A stretch of 64,000 bases of DNA from positions 1,730,001 through 1,794,000 of the forward strand of contig NZ_CP136520.1 in assembly GCF_032813545.1 (NCBI RefSeq). Direction: 5' to 3'. Position 1 is the stretch's first letter, and every line of letters starts with the position of its first letter. The notes beneath the pieces were generated by a model. It saw nothing but the letters and a program-made list of their open reading frames with translations, ran no database searches and was not told where the DNA came from. Position numbers and translations under genes: made by a program. Origin of the DNA: Nodosilinea sp. E11. GTDB lineage: Bacteria > Cyanobacteriota > Cyanobacteriia > Phormidesmidales > Phormidesmidaceae. Shown here piece after piece: positions 18,979-28,432 of this stretch.

Positions 18979-19023
18979 GAAATGGGCAGTTTAGAATCAG
19001 TTCGATTCTAAACTGCCTATTTC
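18979..19023. terminator. Long hairpin between desB and the acetyltransferase gene
   Basis: A perfect 14-bp stem, GGCAGTTTAGAATC (18985-18998) against GATTCTAAACTGCC (19004-19017), has a five-base loop. It extends to about 20 pairs with one G-T pair. There is no clean T-run afterwards, so it may act as an end-of-transcript stabiliser as much as a terminator for desB. Confidence 0.65.
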
Positions 19024-19081
19024 GTTTGGGTGGCGGCGAGCCGCACTAAGTGTAGAATCAGCCCCTTCAACTTCTTTGAGC

Positions 19082-19714
19082 ATGATGGTTCCTTTTCCTT
19101 CTGCCTCCCACAATGCTCCCCCCTCACCGGCTGATATCTCCCAGGGGCCAGCCCTAGAGCAGCGCCCCTGGGTAAGCCTTGATGCCTATGACCAGTCGAA
19201 CTACAATCCGGGGCGATCGAAGGGAATTATTTTGCTCTGGTGGCTACTGCAAGCCATAATTTTTCCCCTGACGCCCCATGCGTCCCACGGCCCTAGGCGA
19301 TGGCTGCTGAGACGGTTTGGAGCCACCGTTGGCCAAGGAGTGGTGATTCGGCCAACGGCACGGTTTACCTACCCGTGGCATGTGACGATTGGCGACCACA
19401 GCTGGATTGGCGATGACGTAGTGCTCTATAGCCTGACCACTATCAAGATTGGCAATCACTGCGTGATTTCGCAGAAAAGCTATCTCTGTACCGGCAGCCA
19501 CGATATCAGTGATCCGCGATTTGGGTTACTGGTAGCTCCCGTCATCGTTGAAAACGGAGCATGGGTAGCCACCGACTGCTTTATAGCTCCTGGGGTGACC
19601 ATAGGGGCCAACAGTGTGGTGGGGGCGCGCAGCAGCGTCTTTAAGTCGCTGCCACCGGGCCAGGTGTGCTACGGCAACCCCTGCCGACCAGTTGCCCCGC
19701 GCAAACTGAGGTAG
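19082..19714 (+). CDS. Hexapeptide-repeat (WcaF-like) acetyltransferase
   Basis: The 210-residue protein shows left-handed beta-helix hexapeptides (VTIGDHSWIGDDVVLY, IKIGNHCVISQKSYLCTGSHD, APGVTIGANSVVGARSSV). It matches the colanic-acid O-acetyltransferase WcaF group, including the catalytic histidine in the GSHD segment. Such enzymes move acetyl groups from acetyl-CoA to sugars during exopolysaccharide or glycan assembly. The start is the first of two adjacent ATGs at 19082. No glycosyltransferase cluster flanks it, so the acceptor is unknown. Confidence 0.88.
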   Translation: MMVPFPSASHNAPPSPADISQGPALEQRPWVSLDAYDQSNYNPGRSKGIILLWWLLQAIIFPLTPHASHGPRRWLLRRFGATVGQGVVIRPTARFTYPWHVTIGDHSWIGDDVVLYSLTTIKIGNHCVISQKSYLCTGSHDISDPRFGLLVAPVIVENGAWVATDCFIAPGVTIGANSVVGARSSVFKSLPPGQVCYGNPCRPVAPRKLR

Positions 19715-19789
19715 AACCGGCAAAGGGACCGGTGGCAGGAGTTCTGGGATTGCCACTGATGTGCTAGAAGACTAAGGACGACAGGATCT

Positions 19790-21316
19790 TTAGTGTTGTT
19801 CTTGTTCTAGCAGGGTGAGGAGTTCGAGGAAGACAGCGTTGGTCCAGCCGAAGCCGACTTCATTCGTGTTATAGCCAAATTTGATTTTGCCAGACACGTC
19901 GCCGGTACAGGCTTCAATATCATATTTTTCGAGCAGCACACCGCAGCGCTCAAAGTCTTTGACCAGTAAGGAAACAAATTTTTCGGCTAGGCGTAGGGCC
20001 TCGGCTTTGTAGCCGTAGCGCAGCAGACCTTTGACAACAAAATATTGAAAGGGTGCCCAGCCAAAGGGAGCATCCCATTGGTTACCGGAAACAACATTAC
20101 TGGTTTTAAAACCACCTGGGGCTTCAAATTGGGGGAGGTTGTCCACTAATCGCTGGGCTTGTTCTGGGGAGGCAATACCCGCCCAGAGGGGATAAAAGGC
20201 GGTGGCGTATTCGTAGCGGCAGTGGCAGCGTTCTCGAAAGTTGTAGTCGAGGTAGAAGCCCTTTTCGTCATTCCATAAATATTTGTCGATTAACCCTTTG
20301 CGGTAGTCTGAGCGATCGCGCCATTGATCGGCTAGGGCAGTGTTGCCTAAAATGTCGTGAATTTGGGCTAGATCTTGCTCGACCTGGTGCAGCAGTACAT
20401 TGAGACAAACTGGCGCGTAGTGAATGATGTCGACGCTAAAGGGCCCAAAGCGATCGGTGGGATCGAAGCCCGATTCTCGCATGGCGCGATCGCCTGTGTA
20501 GAACAGCTCAGTGAGTTCGTCTTGTTCGCGATCGTAGTAGAGCGAGACATCGTAATCGGTGACGGTATTGTCGCGATAAAACTCCTTGACGCGATCAAAA
20601 TGGCTACGGCCTTGGTCATCAATTTCTGAGTACAATACTTCGGGAGCTGGACCATCGGCGACAGCAAAGTAGCGCGATAGCCCGGTGGCCTGGTTGAGGT
20701 GGGGGGGCACGACCCAGTAGTAGTAGTAGCTTTCGAGCTGCGGCAGAGTGCTCAGTAACCAGTCGGCATCTTGGCAATGCCCATACCATTCGAGCACCAT
20801 GCGCGATAGCAACGGCGGCTGTGATCGGTTGAGGTAGTAAGTGCGGTTGGCGTTGAGCACAGTGCCGTAGTGCTTGACCTCATAGAGCAACTGCTCAATT
20901 AAGCTCTTGGCCAGGGCATATTCTTGGTCATGCATCAGGCCCAGCAAAATGAAGTAGCTATCCCAGCCGTAGAGTTCGTTAAAGCGTCCTCCGGGAACGA
21001 CGTATTCGCCGGGCAAATAGAGCAGGCCGTGGCTTTCAATTTGCTCACACTCCAGGGGCAGACTGCGGATGGAAATTTTTTCCATGTCTTCGGGGGGAAC
21101 AGTCTTTTGCAGATGCTCTATCACCCGGTCACTATCTTCTTGACCAGAGATATACACCAGCCAGAGGCCGTTGCGTTCGTGCTCAATTTTTTCGTCATAG
21201 GCTGCGTCTAGCAGCTGATCGTGGGAGCGAGAGAGGCGTTGCCATCGATCTCGAATGTAGGTTTTAATTGCCGCGATGGTGGGTGAACTGAGACTGGTTT
21301 GAGTGGGCGAGATCAT
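19790..21316 (-). CDS. treH: Trehalase (GH37)
   Basis: The 508-residue enzyme has both GH37 signatures: PGGRFNELYGWDSYF (about 107-121) and QWDAPFGWAP near 410. It lacks a signal peptide, so it hydrolyses trehalose to two glucoses in the cytoplasm. It is the last gene of treZ-treY-treH, 91 bp after treY. The arrangement mirrors the Nostoc cluster, where trehalose made on drying is broken down on rewetting. Regulation is not visible in the sequence. Confidence 0.94.
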   Translation of the reverse strand: MISPTQTSLSSPTIAAIKTYIRDRWQRLSRSHDQLLDAAYDEKIEHERNGLWLVYISGQEDSDRVIEHLQKTVPPEDMEKISIRSLPLECEQIESHGLLYLPGEYVVPGGRFNELYGWDSYFILLGLMHDQEYALAKSLIEQLLYEVKHYGTVLNANRTYYLNRSQPPLLSRMVLEWYGHCQDADWLLSTLPQLESYYYYWVVPPHLNQATGLSRYFAVADGPAPEVLYSEIDDQGRSHFDRVKEFYRDNTVTDYDVSLYYDREQDELTELFYTGDRAMRESGFDPTDRFGPFSVDIIHYAPVCLNVLLHQVEQDLAQIHDILGNTALADQWRDRSDYRKGLIDKYLWNDEKGFYLDYNFRERCHCRYEYATAFYPLWAGIASPEQAQRLVDNLPQFEAPGGFKTSNVVSGNQWDAPFGWAPFQYFVVKGLLRYGYKAEALRLAEKFVSLLVKDFERCGVLLEKYDIEACTGDVSGKIKFGYNTNEVGFGWTNAVFLELLTLLEQEQH

Positions 21317-21407
21317 AACGATTTTGAGACGGTGGATAAGGCGGCGGCAAGCTTAGGCAGTGTCGAACAGGAGCGATTGAGCGGCTACTGTCTCAGGAGA
21401 AGAGGCT

Positions 21408-24215
21408 TTATTTGGCCCCCTCGCCGATGAGAATGGCAACCGGAAATTGGGCCAGTAGCTCGGACAGGGGGATGTCTTCCCAGGGATTGCCCTGAACGGG
21501 GACTACCGGCTCGCCGGTAATCCAGTTTTTCCACTGGTGGGCGCTAGAGGGTAGAGCCAGGGTGGTATTGCCCCACACTTTGCCGGTGGGGTACTCGCCG
21601 GGCTCGATCAGACTGGTGAGAAAGCGGGGGGCGATCGCCACGATCGACTGATTCCCCCACTGGCGGGCAAAGGCCACAATATTCTCTTCGGCATCTCCTC
21701 GAGCAAACAGCGGTTGGTAGTCGCCCTGCTCAAACAAATCGGGGTAGGCCTGACGGGCTGAGAGGCCGCAGTGGGTAACCCACAGTTTGATCCGCCCATC
21801 TTGACGATACTCCAGCAGGTTTTGCAGCAGGCCAGGGCGATCGCCTGCGGCCCATTGCTTCAATTCGTGCAGCCAGTGGCGACGCAGGCCGTAGTCGACA
21901 GGGCGGCGATTGTCGGGGTCTACCAGGCTAAAATCCCACAGGTCTTGGCCTTGGTAAATGTCGGGCACCCCCGGCAGCATGAGCTTGAGCACCACCTGAG
22001 ACAGCGAGTTGTAGATGCCGTAGTCAGCAATGCGCTGCTGAAATTTACGGAATTCTGGCAGAAACAGATTGTTTTCGCCGGGGGTGAGAATGGCGCGGGC
22101 AAAGGCCACATAGCCATCTTCATAGTCAGCGTCTGGCCGTAGCCAGGCGGTATGGACTTTGGCTTCGCGCACCGCTTTAACGACATAGTCAGCAATGCGA
22201 TCGCAAAAGCTAGGCAACTCCTGATCATCAAAAGGGAAAGCCCCCACCAAGGTTTGGTAGAGAAAATACTCGTCGTTGGCATCGGGTACGACGCGATCGT
22301 GGGCTACTTTCTTGTGGCTACCGTTGAGGCTGCGCCAGATATTGACCGCAGTCTCCCACTCAGCGGGCAGTTCAGACAACACATTGAGCCGCGCCCGCAC
22401 ATCTTCGCTGCGCTTGGTGTCGTGGGTAGAGGTGGCGTTGATGGCGTGGGGCCACTGCTGCTGTCGCTGGTGTTGACGTTGGTGAAACTGCCGCAGCGAC
22501 AGGCCAAAATGCCCTGGCGACCCACCTACTTCATTTAGGCTAATAAAGCGGTTGTAGCCGTAGAACAAGGTATCTTCTACCCCTTTGGCCATCAGCGGAC
22601 CAGTAAACTGCTGAAGGCGCATGACAAAGTGAAGCCACTGGGCTCGCTCTTCCTCGGGCAGAGAGCCTTCAAAGTTTAACGACAGAAATTTCTCAATCAA
22701 GTTGAGTTCATTGATCAGCTGGGGAATACGCTTTCTGGCTGCTTCAATGGCCTCTTCTACGTAGGCAATATCGCGTTCAGAAATACCTTTGTCATTGACG
22801 TAGGTACAGTAGATCGGAAAAGCAATCAGCACCTCCTCAATAGCCGTGCGCAGACCGTAGAGGGTAAGGTCTCGCCCATAGCGGTATTGCTGGCAAACCC
22901 GCTTGAGAAATCGGGCCAGGTTGTTGATGTCGCCCACCAAGTTGGTGTCAGCAATCAGTCGTTTTTTGGCGCTGACCAACTCTGTATAGGAGGTCGCTTC
23001 GCCCGTGAGCTGTTGGTAGAGACGGGTAAACGCATCTTGGTGATCTTGTTGGCAGAATACGCCGTTGAGCTGGATTAGAGAGTCGTAGCCGGAGGTGCCC
23101 TGAATGGGCCATTCGTCAGGCAGGGTTTCTTCGGTTTCAAGAATTTTTTCGATCACAATATAGGTATCACCCAGGCGATCGCGCAGGCGCTCTAAGTACG
23201 TAGTCGGATCGTACAACCCATCGATGTGATCAATTCTGACTCCGTTAAACTTTCCCAATTTGACCATTTGAATAATCAGGTCGTGGGTCTGATTAAAGAC
23301 CTGCTCATCGTCTACCTTGAGGCAAATTAGCTCATTGACGGTAAAAAACCGTCGGTAGTTGAGTTCCTCTGCCCCCACCTTCCAAAAGGAGAGACGATAA
23401 AACTGCTCGGAGAGCATTTCGTCAAGCAGATCAAAACTGCTGGGTTGATCGGGAATGCCGTTAAAAAGAATTAGGTTTTGATCGATAAATTCGCGGACTT
23501 CGTCGCTCTCTTGGTAAACATCCCACAACAGCCCTTTGGCAAACTGGGCCTGATCGCGATACTCGCGCCCGGAAAGATCGACAATGGCATTTTTGACCAG
23601 ATACAAAATGCCGGAGATTTTGACAAAGGTGCGATCGCTCTTGTCGAGATGCTGCGCCAGTCGCCCCGATTGATAGCTCAAAAACCGCCCGTAAGACTCA
23701 ATCCGCACCGGAAACCGCAGGCCGTAATAGTTGACGCTGAGCCCAGTTTCATCGTAGCTGAGCTGAATTTCACCACGCTCTAAACAGCGATCGTAAAAAT
23801 CTCCCAGCATCGGGGCCAAAACCTTGCCGCCCAACTCCTCTGGCCCTTCCCACTCAATGTCAAAAAAGTTGAAATACTCTGAGTCAGGCCCATACTCCAT
23901 GACATCCATGAGGTAAGGATTTTGACCATCATAGGCCATGTGATTGGGCACAATATCCTGTAGCCAACCCATGCCGTGGTGGTGCAGCGTGTCGATCAGC
24001 GGTCCAAACGCCGCTTCACCCCCCAGCTCAGGATTGAGCTGACTCGGATCGACCACGTCATAGCCGTGGGTGCTGCCCTTACGGGCGTTAAAGATCGGCG
24101 AGGCATAAATATCGGACACCCCTAAGCTTTTGAGGTAGTCGACAATGTCTTGGGCCGCAGCAAACCCAAACTCGGGGTTGAACTGAATGCGATAGGTAGC
24201 GGTGGGAATACGCAT
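21408..24215 (-). CDS. treY: Maltooligosyl trehalose synthase
   Basis: The 935-residue GH13 enzyme begins IPTATYRIQFNPEFGFA. It has DIVPNHMAYDGQN (region I), GVRIDHIDGLYDP (nucleophile), VIEKIL (acid/base) and STHDTKRSEDVRAR (region IV), all typical of TreY. It isomerises the reducing-end alpha-1,4 bond of a maltodextrin to an alpha,alpha-1,1 bond. TreZ then releases trehalose. It lies between treZ (75 bp upstream) and treH in one orientation. Confidence 0.96.
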   Translation of the reverse strand: MRIPTATYRIQFNPEFGFAAAQDIVDYLKSLGVSDIYASPIFNARKGSTHGYDVVDPSQLNPELGGEAAFGPLIDTLHHHGMGWLQDIVPNHMAYDGQNPYLMDVMEYGPDSEYFNFFDIEWEGPEELGGKVLAPMLGDFYDRCLERGEIQLSYDETGLSVNYYGLRFPVRIESYGRFLSYQSGRLAQHLDKSDRTFVKISGILYLVKNAIVDLSGREYRDQAQFAKGLLWDVYQESDEVREFIDQNLILFNGIPDQPSSFDLLDEMLSEQFYRLSFWKVGAEELNYRRFFTVNELICLKVDDEQVFNQTHDLIIQMVKLGKFNGVRIDHIDGLYDPTTYLERLRDRLGDTYIVIEKILETEETLPDEWPIQGTSGYDSLIQLNGVFCQQDHQDAFTRLYQQLTGEATSYTELVSAKKRLIADTNLVGDINNLARFLKRVCQQYRYGRDLTLYGLRTAIEEVLIAFPIYCTYVNDKGISERDIAYVEEAIEAARKRIPQLINELNLIEKFLSLNFEGSLPEEERAQWLHFVMRLQQFTGPLMAKGVEDTLFYGYNRFISLNEVGGSPGHFGLSLRQFHQRQHQRQQQWPHAINATSTHDTKRSEDVRARLNVLSELPAEWETAVNIWRSLNGSHKKVAHDRVVPDANDEYFLYQTLVGAFPFDDQELPSFCDRIADYVVKAVREAKVHTAWLRPDADYEDGYVAFARAILTPGENNLFLPEFRKFQQRIADYGIYNSLSQVVLKLMLPGVPDIYQGQDLWDFSLVDPDNRRPVDYGLRRHWLHELKQWAAGDRPGLLQNLLEYRQDGRIKLWVTHCGLSARQAYPDLFEQGDYQPLFARGDAEENIVAFARQWGNQSIVAIAPRFLTSLIEPGEYPTGKVWGNTTLALPSSAHQWKNWITGEPVVPVQGNPWEDIPLSELLAQFPVAILIGEGAK

Positions 24216-24290
24216 AGGAGTTCAAAAAGTAAGAGAAATTTAAAATGAACCAGCGCTGGAAGCTAGGCTGAGCGAGAGCCACCCAGACCC

Positions 24291-26132
24291 TCAGGTAACG
24301 CCATAGAGAGCAAACCCCAGCGGGGGCAGCTCTAAGGACTGGGCTTCAGTAATTTTTTCGGGTAAAGCAGAGCCGGGTCCTTGCCACTGCTCGAGAGCAG
24401 AATCGAGCTTAAGGACCCAGGGCTGATTTGTATCGGCCAGGGCAACATCAATGATGCTAACGGCCTGGTTGAAATTGATTAAAAACAGCAATGGCCCATT
24501 ATTCGTCGCTCGCTCGTAGACAATGATCTGCTTTTCGTCGTCACTGGTAATGGTGATGTCGTCAGAGTAGGACGGGGCATTGAGTCGGAGTTGTCGCCGC
24601 AGTTCTAGCAGCCGCTGGTAGAAGTTCAGCAATGTTTTGTGTTGCCCTTCGGTGCGCTGGTGCCAATTTAATTTAGACATTTCAAACGTAGCGACCTCGT
24701 GGGCAGGCTGGGGTTCGCCAAACCCATGGGCCTCTTTAAATTCGCGCTTTCGGCCCTGGTAAACGGCTTCGATTAGATCGGGATCGCTGTGATCAATAAA
24801 GTATTGAAAAGGTGCCGTTTCGCCGTATTCTTCACCCATGAAAATTAGCGGGATGTAGGGAGACGTGAGCAGCACCGCCGCCGACAGCTTAAGGGCATCA
24901 AAGGGTATTAGTTTGGAGAGGCGATCGCAGCCCTTGGCGTTACCAATTTGGTCATGGTTTTGGGCGCAGACAATAAATTGATCTGAGGGCAAGTCGGTAG
25001 CTGAGTTGCCGTGTCGTCGTCGCCGAAAGGGTGAATAGGTACCGCTATAGACAAAGCGATCGCGGATAGCCGTCGCCAGCGCTGTACAGGTGCCAAAGTC
25101 TTGGTAATAGCCGTAGCGCTCTCCAGTTAGCAGGGTGTGCAGGGCATGGTGAAAGTCATCGCTCCACTGGGCTCGTAGGGCAAAGCCCCCCTGGTCTACA
25201 GGGCGAATAATGCGGGTGTTGTTGAGATCGCTCTCTGCTGTCAGATACAAGGGCTTACCCAACTGCTCAGACAACGCTGCCGCTGCCTCGGCCATGTCGG
25301 CCAGCACATGCTTGGCCCCAAAGTCGTAGATGGCATGGATAGCATCGAGTCGCAGCCCATCGACGTGAAATTCGCGCAGCCAGTAGAGGGCGTTTTCAAT
25401 GCAATAATGCCGCACTCCATCACACCAGGTGTCATCGAAGTTAATGGCGTTGCCCCAGGGGGTATTGTATTTATCGGTGGTGTAGGGGCCGTAGCTGCCG
25501 GTGTAGTTGCCCTCAGGGCCAAAGTGGTTGTAGACCACATCTAAAATGACGGCGATTCCCTGCTGGTGGCAGGCATCAACTAGACGTTTAAACCCGGTTG
25601 GGCCGCCGTAGGAATTTTGGGTGGCGTAGGGGTATACGCCGTCGTAGCCCCAGTTTCGTTCACCGGGAAACTGGGCCACTGGCAAAATTTCGATCGCCGT
25701 TATACCTAAATTTTTGAGGTCAGAAAGCTGCGCGATCGCAGCTTCAAAAGTACCCTCAGGAGTAAAGGTGCCGATATGTAGCTCGTAGATAACGTAATCT
25801 GACCAGGGAATATTTTGCCAGTCGCGATCGCCCCATTCATACTCATTGAGATCAACTACGGCTGAGGGGCCATGTACCCCTTCTGGCTGATAAAAAGATG
25901 CCGGATCGGGCCGCAAATCGGCCCCATTGACACAGTAGAGATAGTGAGTACCTGGAGCCACGTTTTCAACCGTAGTAGACCAGTAACCTTCCTCACTTTT
26001 CTCCATCGTAAAAGCCGATTCTTGAGGCGACAGAAGCCGTAGCTCAACCGCATCTAGCTCAGGCCCCCAAAGGGTAAAATGACACTGTCCATCCTGTTGC
26101 AGAATGGCTCCAACCCTGTTTCTTGCTGTCAT
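24291..26132 (-). CDS. treZ: Malto-oligosyltrehalose trehalohydrolase
   Basis: The 613-residue GH13_10 enzyme has an N-terminal CBM48/E-set domain (HFTLWGPELDAVELRLLSP, about 17-100). The catalytic motifs are VVYNHFGPEGNY, GLRLDAIHAIYD, LTAESDLNN and CAQNHDQIGN. It cleaves trehalose off maltooligosyl trehalose made by TreY. It is the first gene of the minus-strand trehalose run. The 272 bp in front contain a copy of a dispersed repeat (26245-26376) and would hold the promoter. Confidence 0.96.
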   Translation of the reverse strand: MTARNRVGAILQQDGQCHFTLWGPELDAVELRLLSPQESAFTMEKSEEGYWSTTVENVAPGTHYLYCVNGADLRPDPASFYQPEGVHGPSAVVDLNEYEWGDRDWQNIPWSDYVIYELHIGTFTPEGTFEAAIAQLSDLKNLGITAIEILPVAQFPGERNWGYDGVYPYATQNSYGGPTGFKRLVDACHQQGIAVILDVVYNHFGPEGNYTGSYGPYTTDKYNTPWGNAINFDDTWCDGVRHYCIENALYWLREFHVDGLRLDAIHAIYDFGAKHVLADMAEAAAALSEQLGKPLYLTAESDLNNTRIIRPVDQGGFALRAQWSDDFHHALHTLLTGERYGYYQDFGTCTALATAIRDRFVYSGTYSPFRRRRHGNSATDLPSDQFIVCAQNHDQIGNAKGCDRLSKLIPFDALKLSAAVLLTSPYIPLIFMGEEYGETAPFQYFIDHSDPDLIEAVYQGRKREFKEAHGFGEPQPAHEVATFEMSKLNWHQRTEGQHKTLLNFYQRLLELRRQLRLNAPSYSDDITITSDDEKQIIVYERATNNGPLLFLINFNQAVSIIDVALADTNQPWVLKLDSALEQWQGPGSALPEKITEAQSLELPPLGFALYGVT

Positions 26133-26244
26133 TGCAGCACTCTCAATTAAAGAAGATAGCGCTGATCAATTGGGATAGATCGGCACGCTCCGTTAACTTA
26201 GCAGAGCCACTGAGGTTCGTAATCTTCTTTTAGGTAGACATCTC

Positions 26245-26376
26245 ATACCAAATCCTACTGGCTACCCCCAATTCTGCTGGGCGAACGGCGGTAAGGCCTC
26301 CGGCCAGGCTATGCCAACGCCCCTACAGGTTGACCGGTTGGGTATTGGGGGTATGAAACTCGGATTCGGTATAACT
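26245..26376. repeat. Dispersed MITE-like repeat, copy 1
   Basis: The stretch runs from ATACCAAATCC through a GC-rich core (GCGAACGG...CGCCCCTACAGGTTG) to a mirrored GGGGGTATG. It is recognisably related to 28213-28315 and 58456-58555. It carries no coding capacity and lies in the gap between surE and treZ. Confidence 0.6.
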
Positions 26377-26404
26377 CACTGTTTGGACACCCTTTAACTT
26401 GCCC

Positions 26405-27139
26405 TTAATCGCAGGGATAAGTTAATGAGGCCCGCGCCAGTTCTTCTTCATGGGTTAGATCGAGGCGCAAAGGCGTCATTGAGACATAATTTTGCTCAAC
26501 GGCCCAGCGATCGGTGCCCGGCTCGGCAGCCTCTAGCGGTACCACCGTAAACCAGAAGTGGGGCCGTCCCATCGGGTCTTCGCTAGCGACAACCTGACCG
26601 TCGTACTGCCGCACCGACTGGCGAGTCCAGCGCAGGCCCAGCGGGGCTTGCTCAGGAAAATTCACGTTGACCAGGGCCAGTTCTGAACTGGTCAGGAGTA
26701 AGTCTAAGACCTGCTCTAAAGCGGGCTTGAGTTGGTCAAAATTGGGCTCACTCTCGGTTACGGGTGCGCTAAAGGCAATACCGCGCAACCCCAGCAGCAC
26801 CGCCTGCTTGGCCGCCGCCAACGTTCCCGAATGCCACATGGAGTTGCCGAGGTTGCTGCCCAGGTTAATGCCCGAAAGCACGAGGTCCACTTTGTCCCAC
26901 TGGTAAGCCCCTAGGGCGACGCAGTCAGCCGGGGTGCCGTTGACCCGGTAGGCCTCAAAGTCTTTGAGCGGGGTGCGCTTATAAGAGAGGGGGCGCGAGG
27001 CAGTGATCGAGTGCCCCGCCGATGACATTTCGACGTCGGGTGCCACAATTCGCACGTGCCCAAACTTAGAAGCTACCTCAGCCAGGGCCGCAATTCCAGG
27101 GCTATAGATGCCGTCGTCGTTAGCAATAAGTATCCGCAT
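26405..27139 (-). CDS. surE: 5'/3'-nucleotidase SurE
   Basis: Starting at the ATG at 27139, preceded by a near-perfect GGAGGATC ribosome-binding site, gives 244 residues. [23 protein letters not shown] and [18 protein letters not shown] are the metal-binding and active-site motifs of SurE. The enzyme dephosphorylates nucleoside monophosphates (and polyphosphate in some species) and is linked to stationary-phase survival. The upstream extension to 27232 is rejected because it crosses this ribosome-binding site. The gene is divergent from the lipid kinase gene. Confidence 0.95.
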   Translation of the reverse strand: MRILIANDDGIYSPGIAALAEVASKFGHVRIVAPDVEMSSAGHSITASRPLSYKRTPLKDFEAYRVNGTPADCVALGAYQWDKVDLVLSGINLGSNLGNSMWHSGTLAAAKQAVLLGLRGIAFSAPVTESEPNFDQLKPALEQVLDLLLTSSELALVNVNFPEQAPLGLRWTRQSVRQYDGQVVASEDPMGRPHFWFTVVPLEAAEPGTDRWAVEQNYVSMTPLRLDLTHEEELARASLTYPCD

Positions 27140-27272
27140 GTTGATCCTCCTTTCTACCTTTGGCCTCATCGTTCTTTCTGTCTTTAGCCTCATAGTCAGC
27201 GGCCAGAGCGCCAGGGGATGATAGAGGCACAAGGTCAGTTTTATTGATGCTTGTACTTTGAACGTTTAGAGA

Positions 27273-28214
27273 ATGTCTATGAAAGTCACGCTGATTCATA
27301 ATTCCAAGGCGGGAGATGACGATCAACCCTCTAGCGAGGTACTTTTGAGTCTCCTGCGTCAGGCTGGCTATGAGGTTACCTACCAATCACCCAAGGCCCA
27401 GAATTGGGCTGACGCTTTAGAATCACCCGGTGAGTTTGTGGTGGTCGCAGGGGGAGATGGCACCCTGGGCAAGGTAGCCAAACAGCTAGTGGGGCGACAG
27501 ATTCCGATCGCTATTTTGCCCCTAGGAACCGCTAACAATATTGCGAAAACATTAGGGTTGATGGACAGTTCTTTAGAAGAATTAGTAGCTGGATGGACAA
27601 CAGCAAAGCCCACCCAATTTGATGGTGCGATCGCCCAGGGAGAATGGGGATCAACCTATGTTGTAGAAAGTTTGGGGCTAGGGCTATTTACTCAAACGAT
27701 GGCTCAAGCTGATAACAGTAGCGCTCTCGATCAAGCAGACAGCGCTCAAGCAGAATTAGCAGCCGTTTTAAATCTGTTAAAGCAGCAAGTTTCTCGCTGT
27801 TCTGCTCAGTCTTTGCAGGTTTCTCTAGACGGGCAAGACCTCTCCGGCAGCTACCTCTTGCTAGAAGCCATGAATATTCAGTATGTGGGGCCAAACCTTC
27901 ACCTGGCCGCCGCCAGCGTTGATGACGGGTTGCTGACAGTTGTTGGAGTGAAGGAAAGTGAGCAGCCTCAGCTATACGAGTATTTAGACCGCTGCTTGGC
28001 TGGTGAAGACTGCCCGGCTCCCTTCACCCCCTACCGAGGCAAGCATCTACGGATTCAGGGGGAGGGGTTTGACATCCACATAGATGATCAGTTTTTGCCC
28101 TACCATCGCTTAATGGCACCCTCTGAGGTCACAAAGCCTAACCCCACAGTTATTGAAGTCAAGATTGACCCCCAAGCCCTACAATTTCTCTTGCCCGCAC
28201 CCCACTCATCCTGA
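27273..28214 (+). CDS. Diacylglycerol kinase-type lipid kinase (DAGK catalytic domain)
   Basis: The 313-residue protein opens KVTLIHNSKAG and has VVVAGGDGTLGKVAKQL and ILPLGTANNIAKTLG. These are the nucleotide-binding motifs of the DagK/YegS/sphingosine-kinase superfamily. It probably phosphorylates diacylglycerol or a related membrane lipid. Two in-frame ATGs (27273, 27279) are possible starts. The 3' end abuts a repeat (28213-28315). No operon partner is apparent. Confidence 0.87.
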   Translation: MSMKVTLIHNSKAGDDDQPSSEVLLSLLRQAGYEVTYQSPKAQNWADALESPGEFVVVAGGDGTLGKVAKQLVGRQIPIAILPLGTANNIAKTLGLMDSSLEELVAGWTTAKPTQFDGAIAQGEWGSTYVVESLGLGLFTQTMAQADNSSALDQADSAQAELAAVLNLLKQQVSRCSAQSLQVSLDGQDLSGSYLLLEAMNIQYVGPNLHLAAASVDDGLLTVVGVKESEQPQLYEYLDRCLAGEDCPAPFTPYRGKHLRIQGEGFDIHIDDQFLPYHRLMAPSEVTKPNPTVIEVKIDPQALQFLLPAPHSS

Positions 28215-28315
28215 ATCCTGTTTGGTTATCCCCGGTTCAGCCGGGCACATGCCATGCGCCCCCACGGTTTGGTCGTTTGGGAATCGGGGTTATGCCATTC
28301 GGGTTTGGCATAACC
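28213..28315. repeat. Dispersed MITE-like repeat, copy 2
   Basis: The edges TTATCCCCGG and CGGGGTTATG are roughly inverted, and the core AGCCGGGCACATGCCATGCGCCCCCACGG is shared, with changes, with 58456-58555. It begins at the stop codon of the lipid kinase gene. Confidence 0.6.
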
Positions 28316-28432
28316 CAGCTTTTGCTGGGGTAAGGTACAGGATGACCATCGCCTCTGGCCCTTGGTTATCTAACTCTTGAATGAGGAGAGATCAAAAGGG
28401 GCGCTGAGGCAGCTAGAAACCAGCCAAAAACG

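Noticed and set aside
22152-22538. Long + strand frames within treY
   Set aside because: They are antisense to a well-identified enzyme gene and have no motifs.
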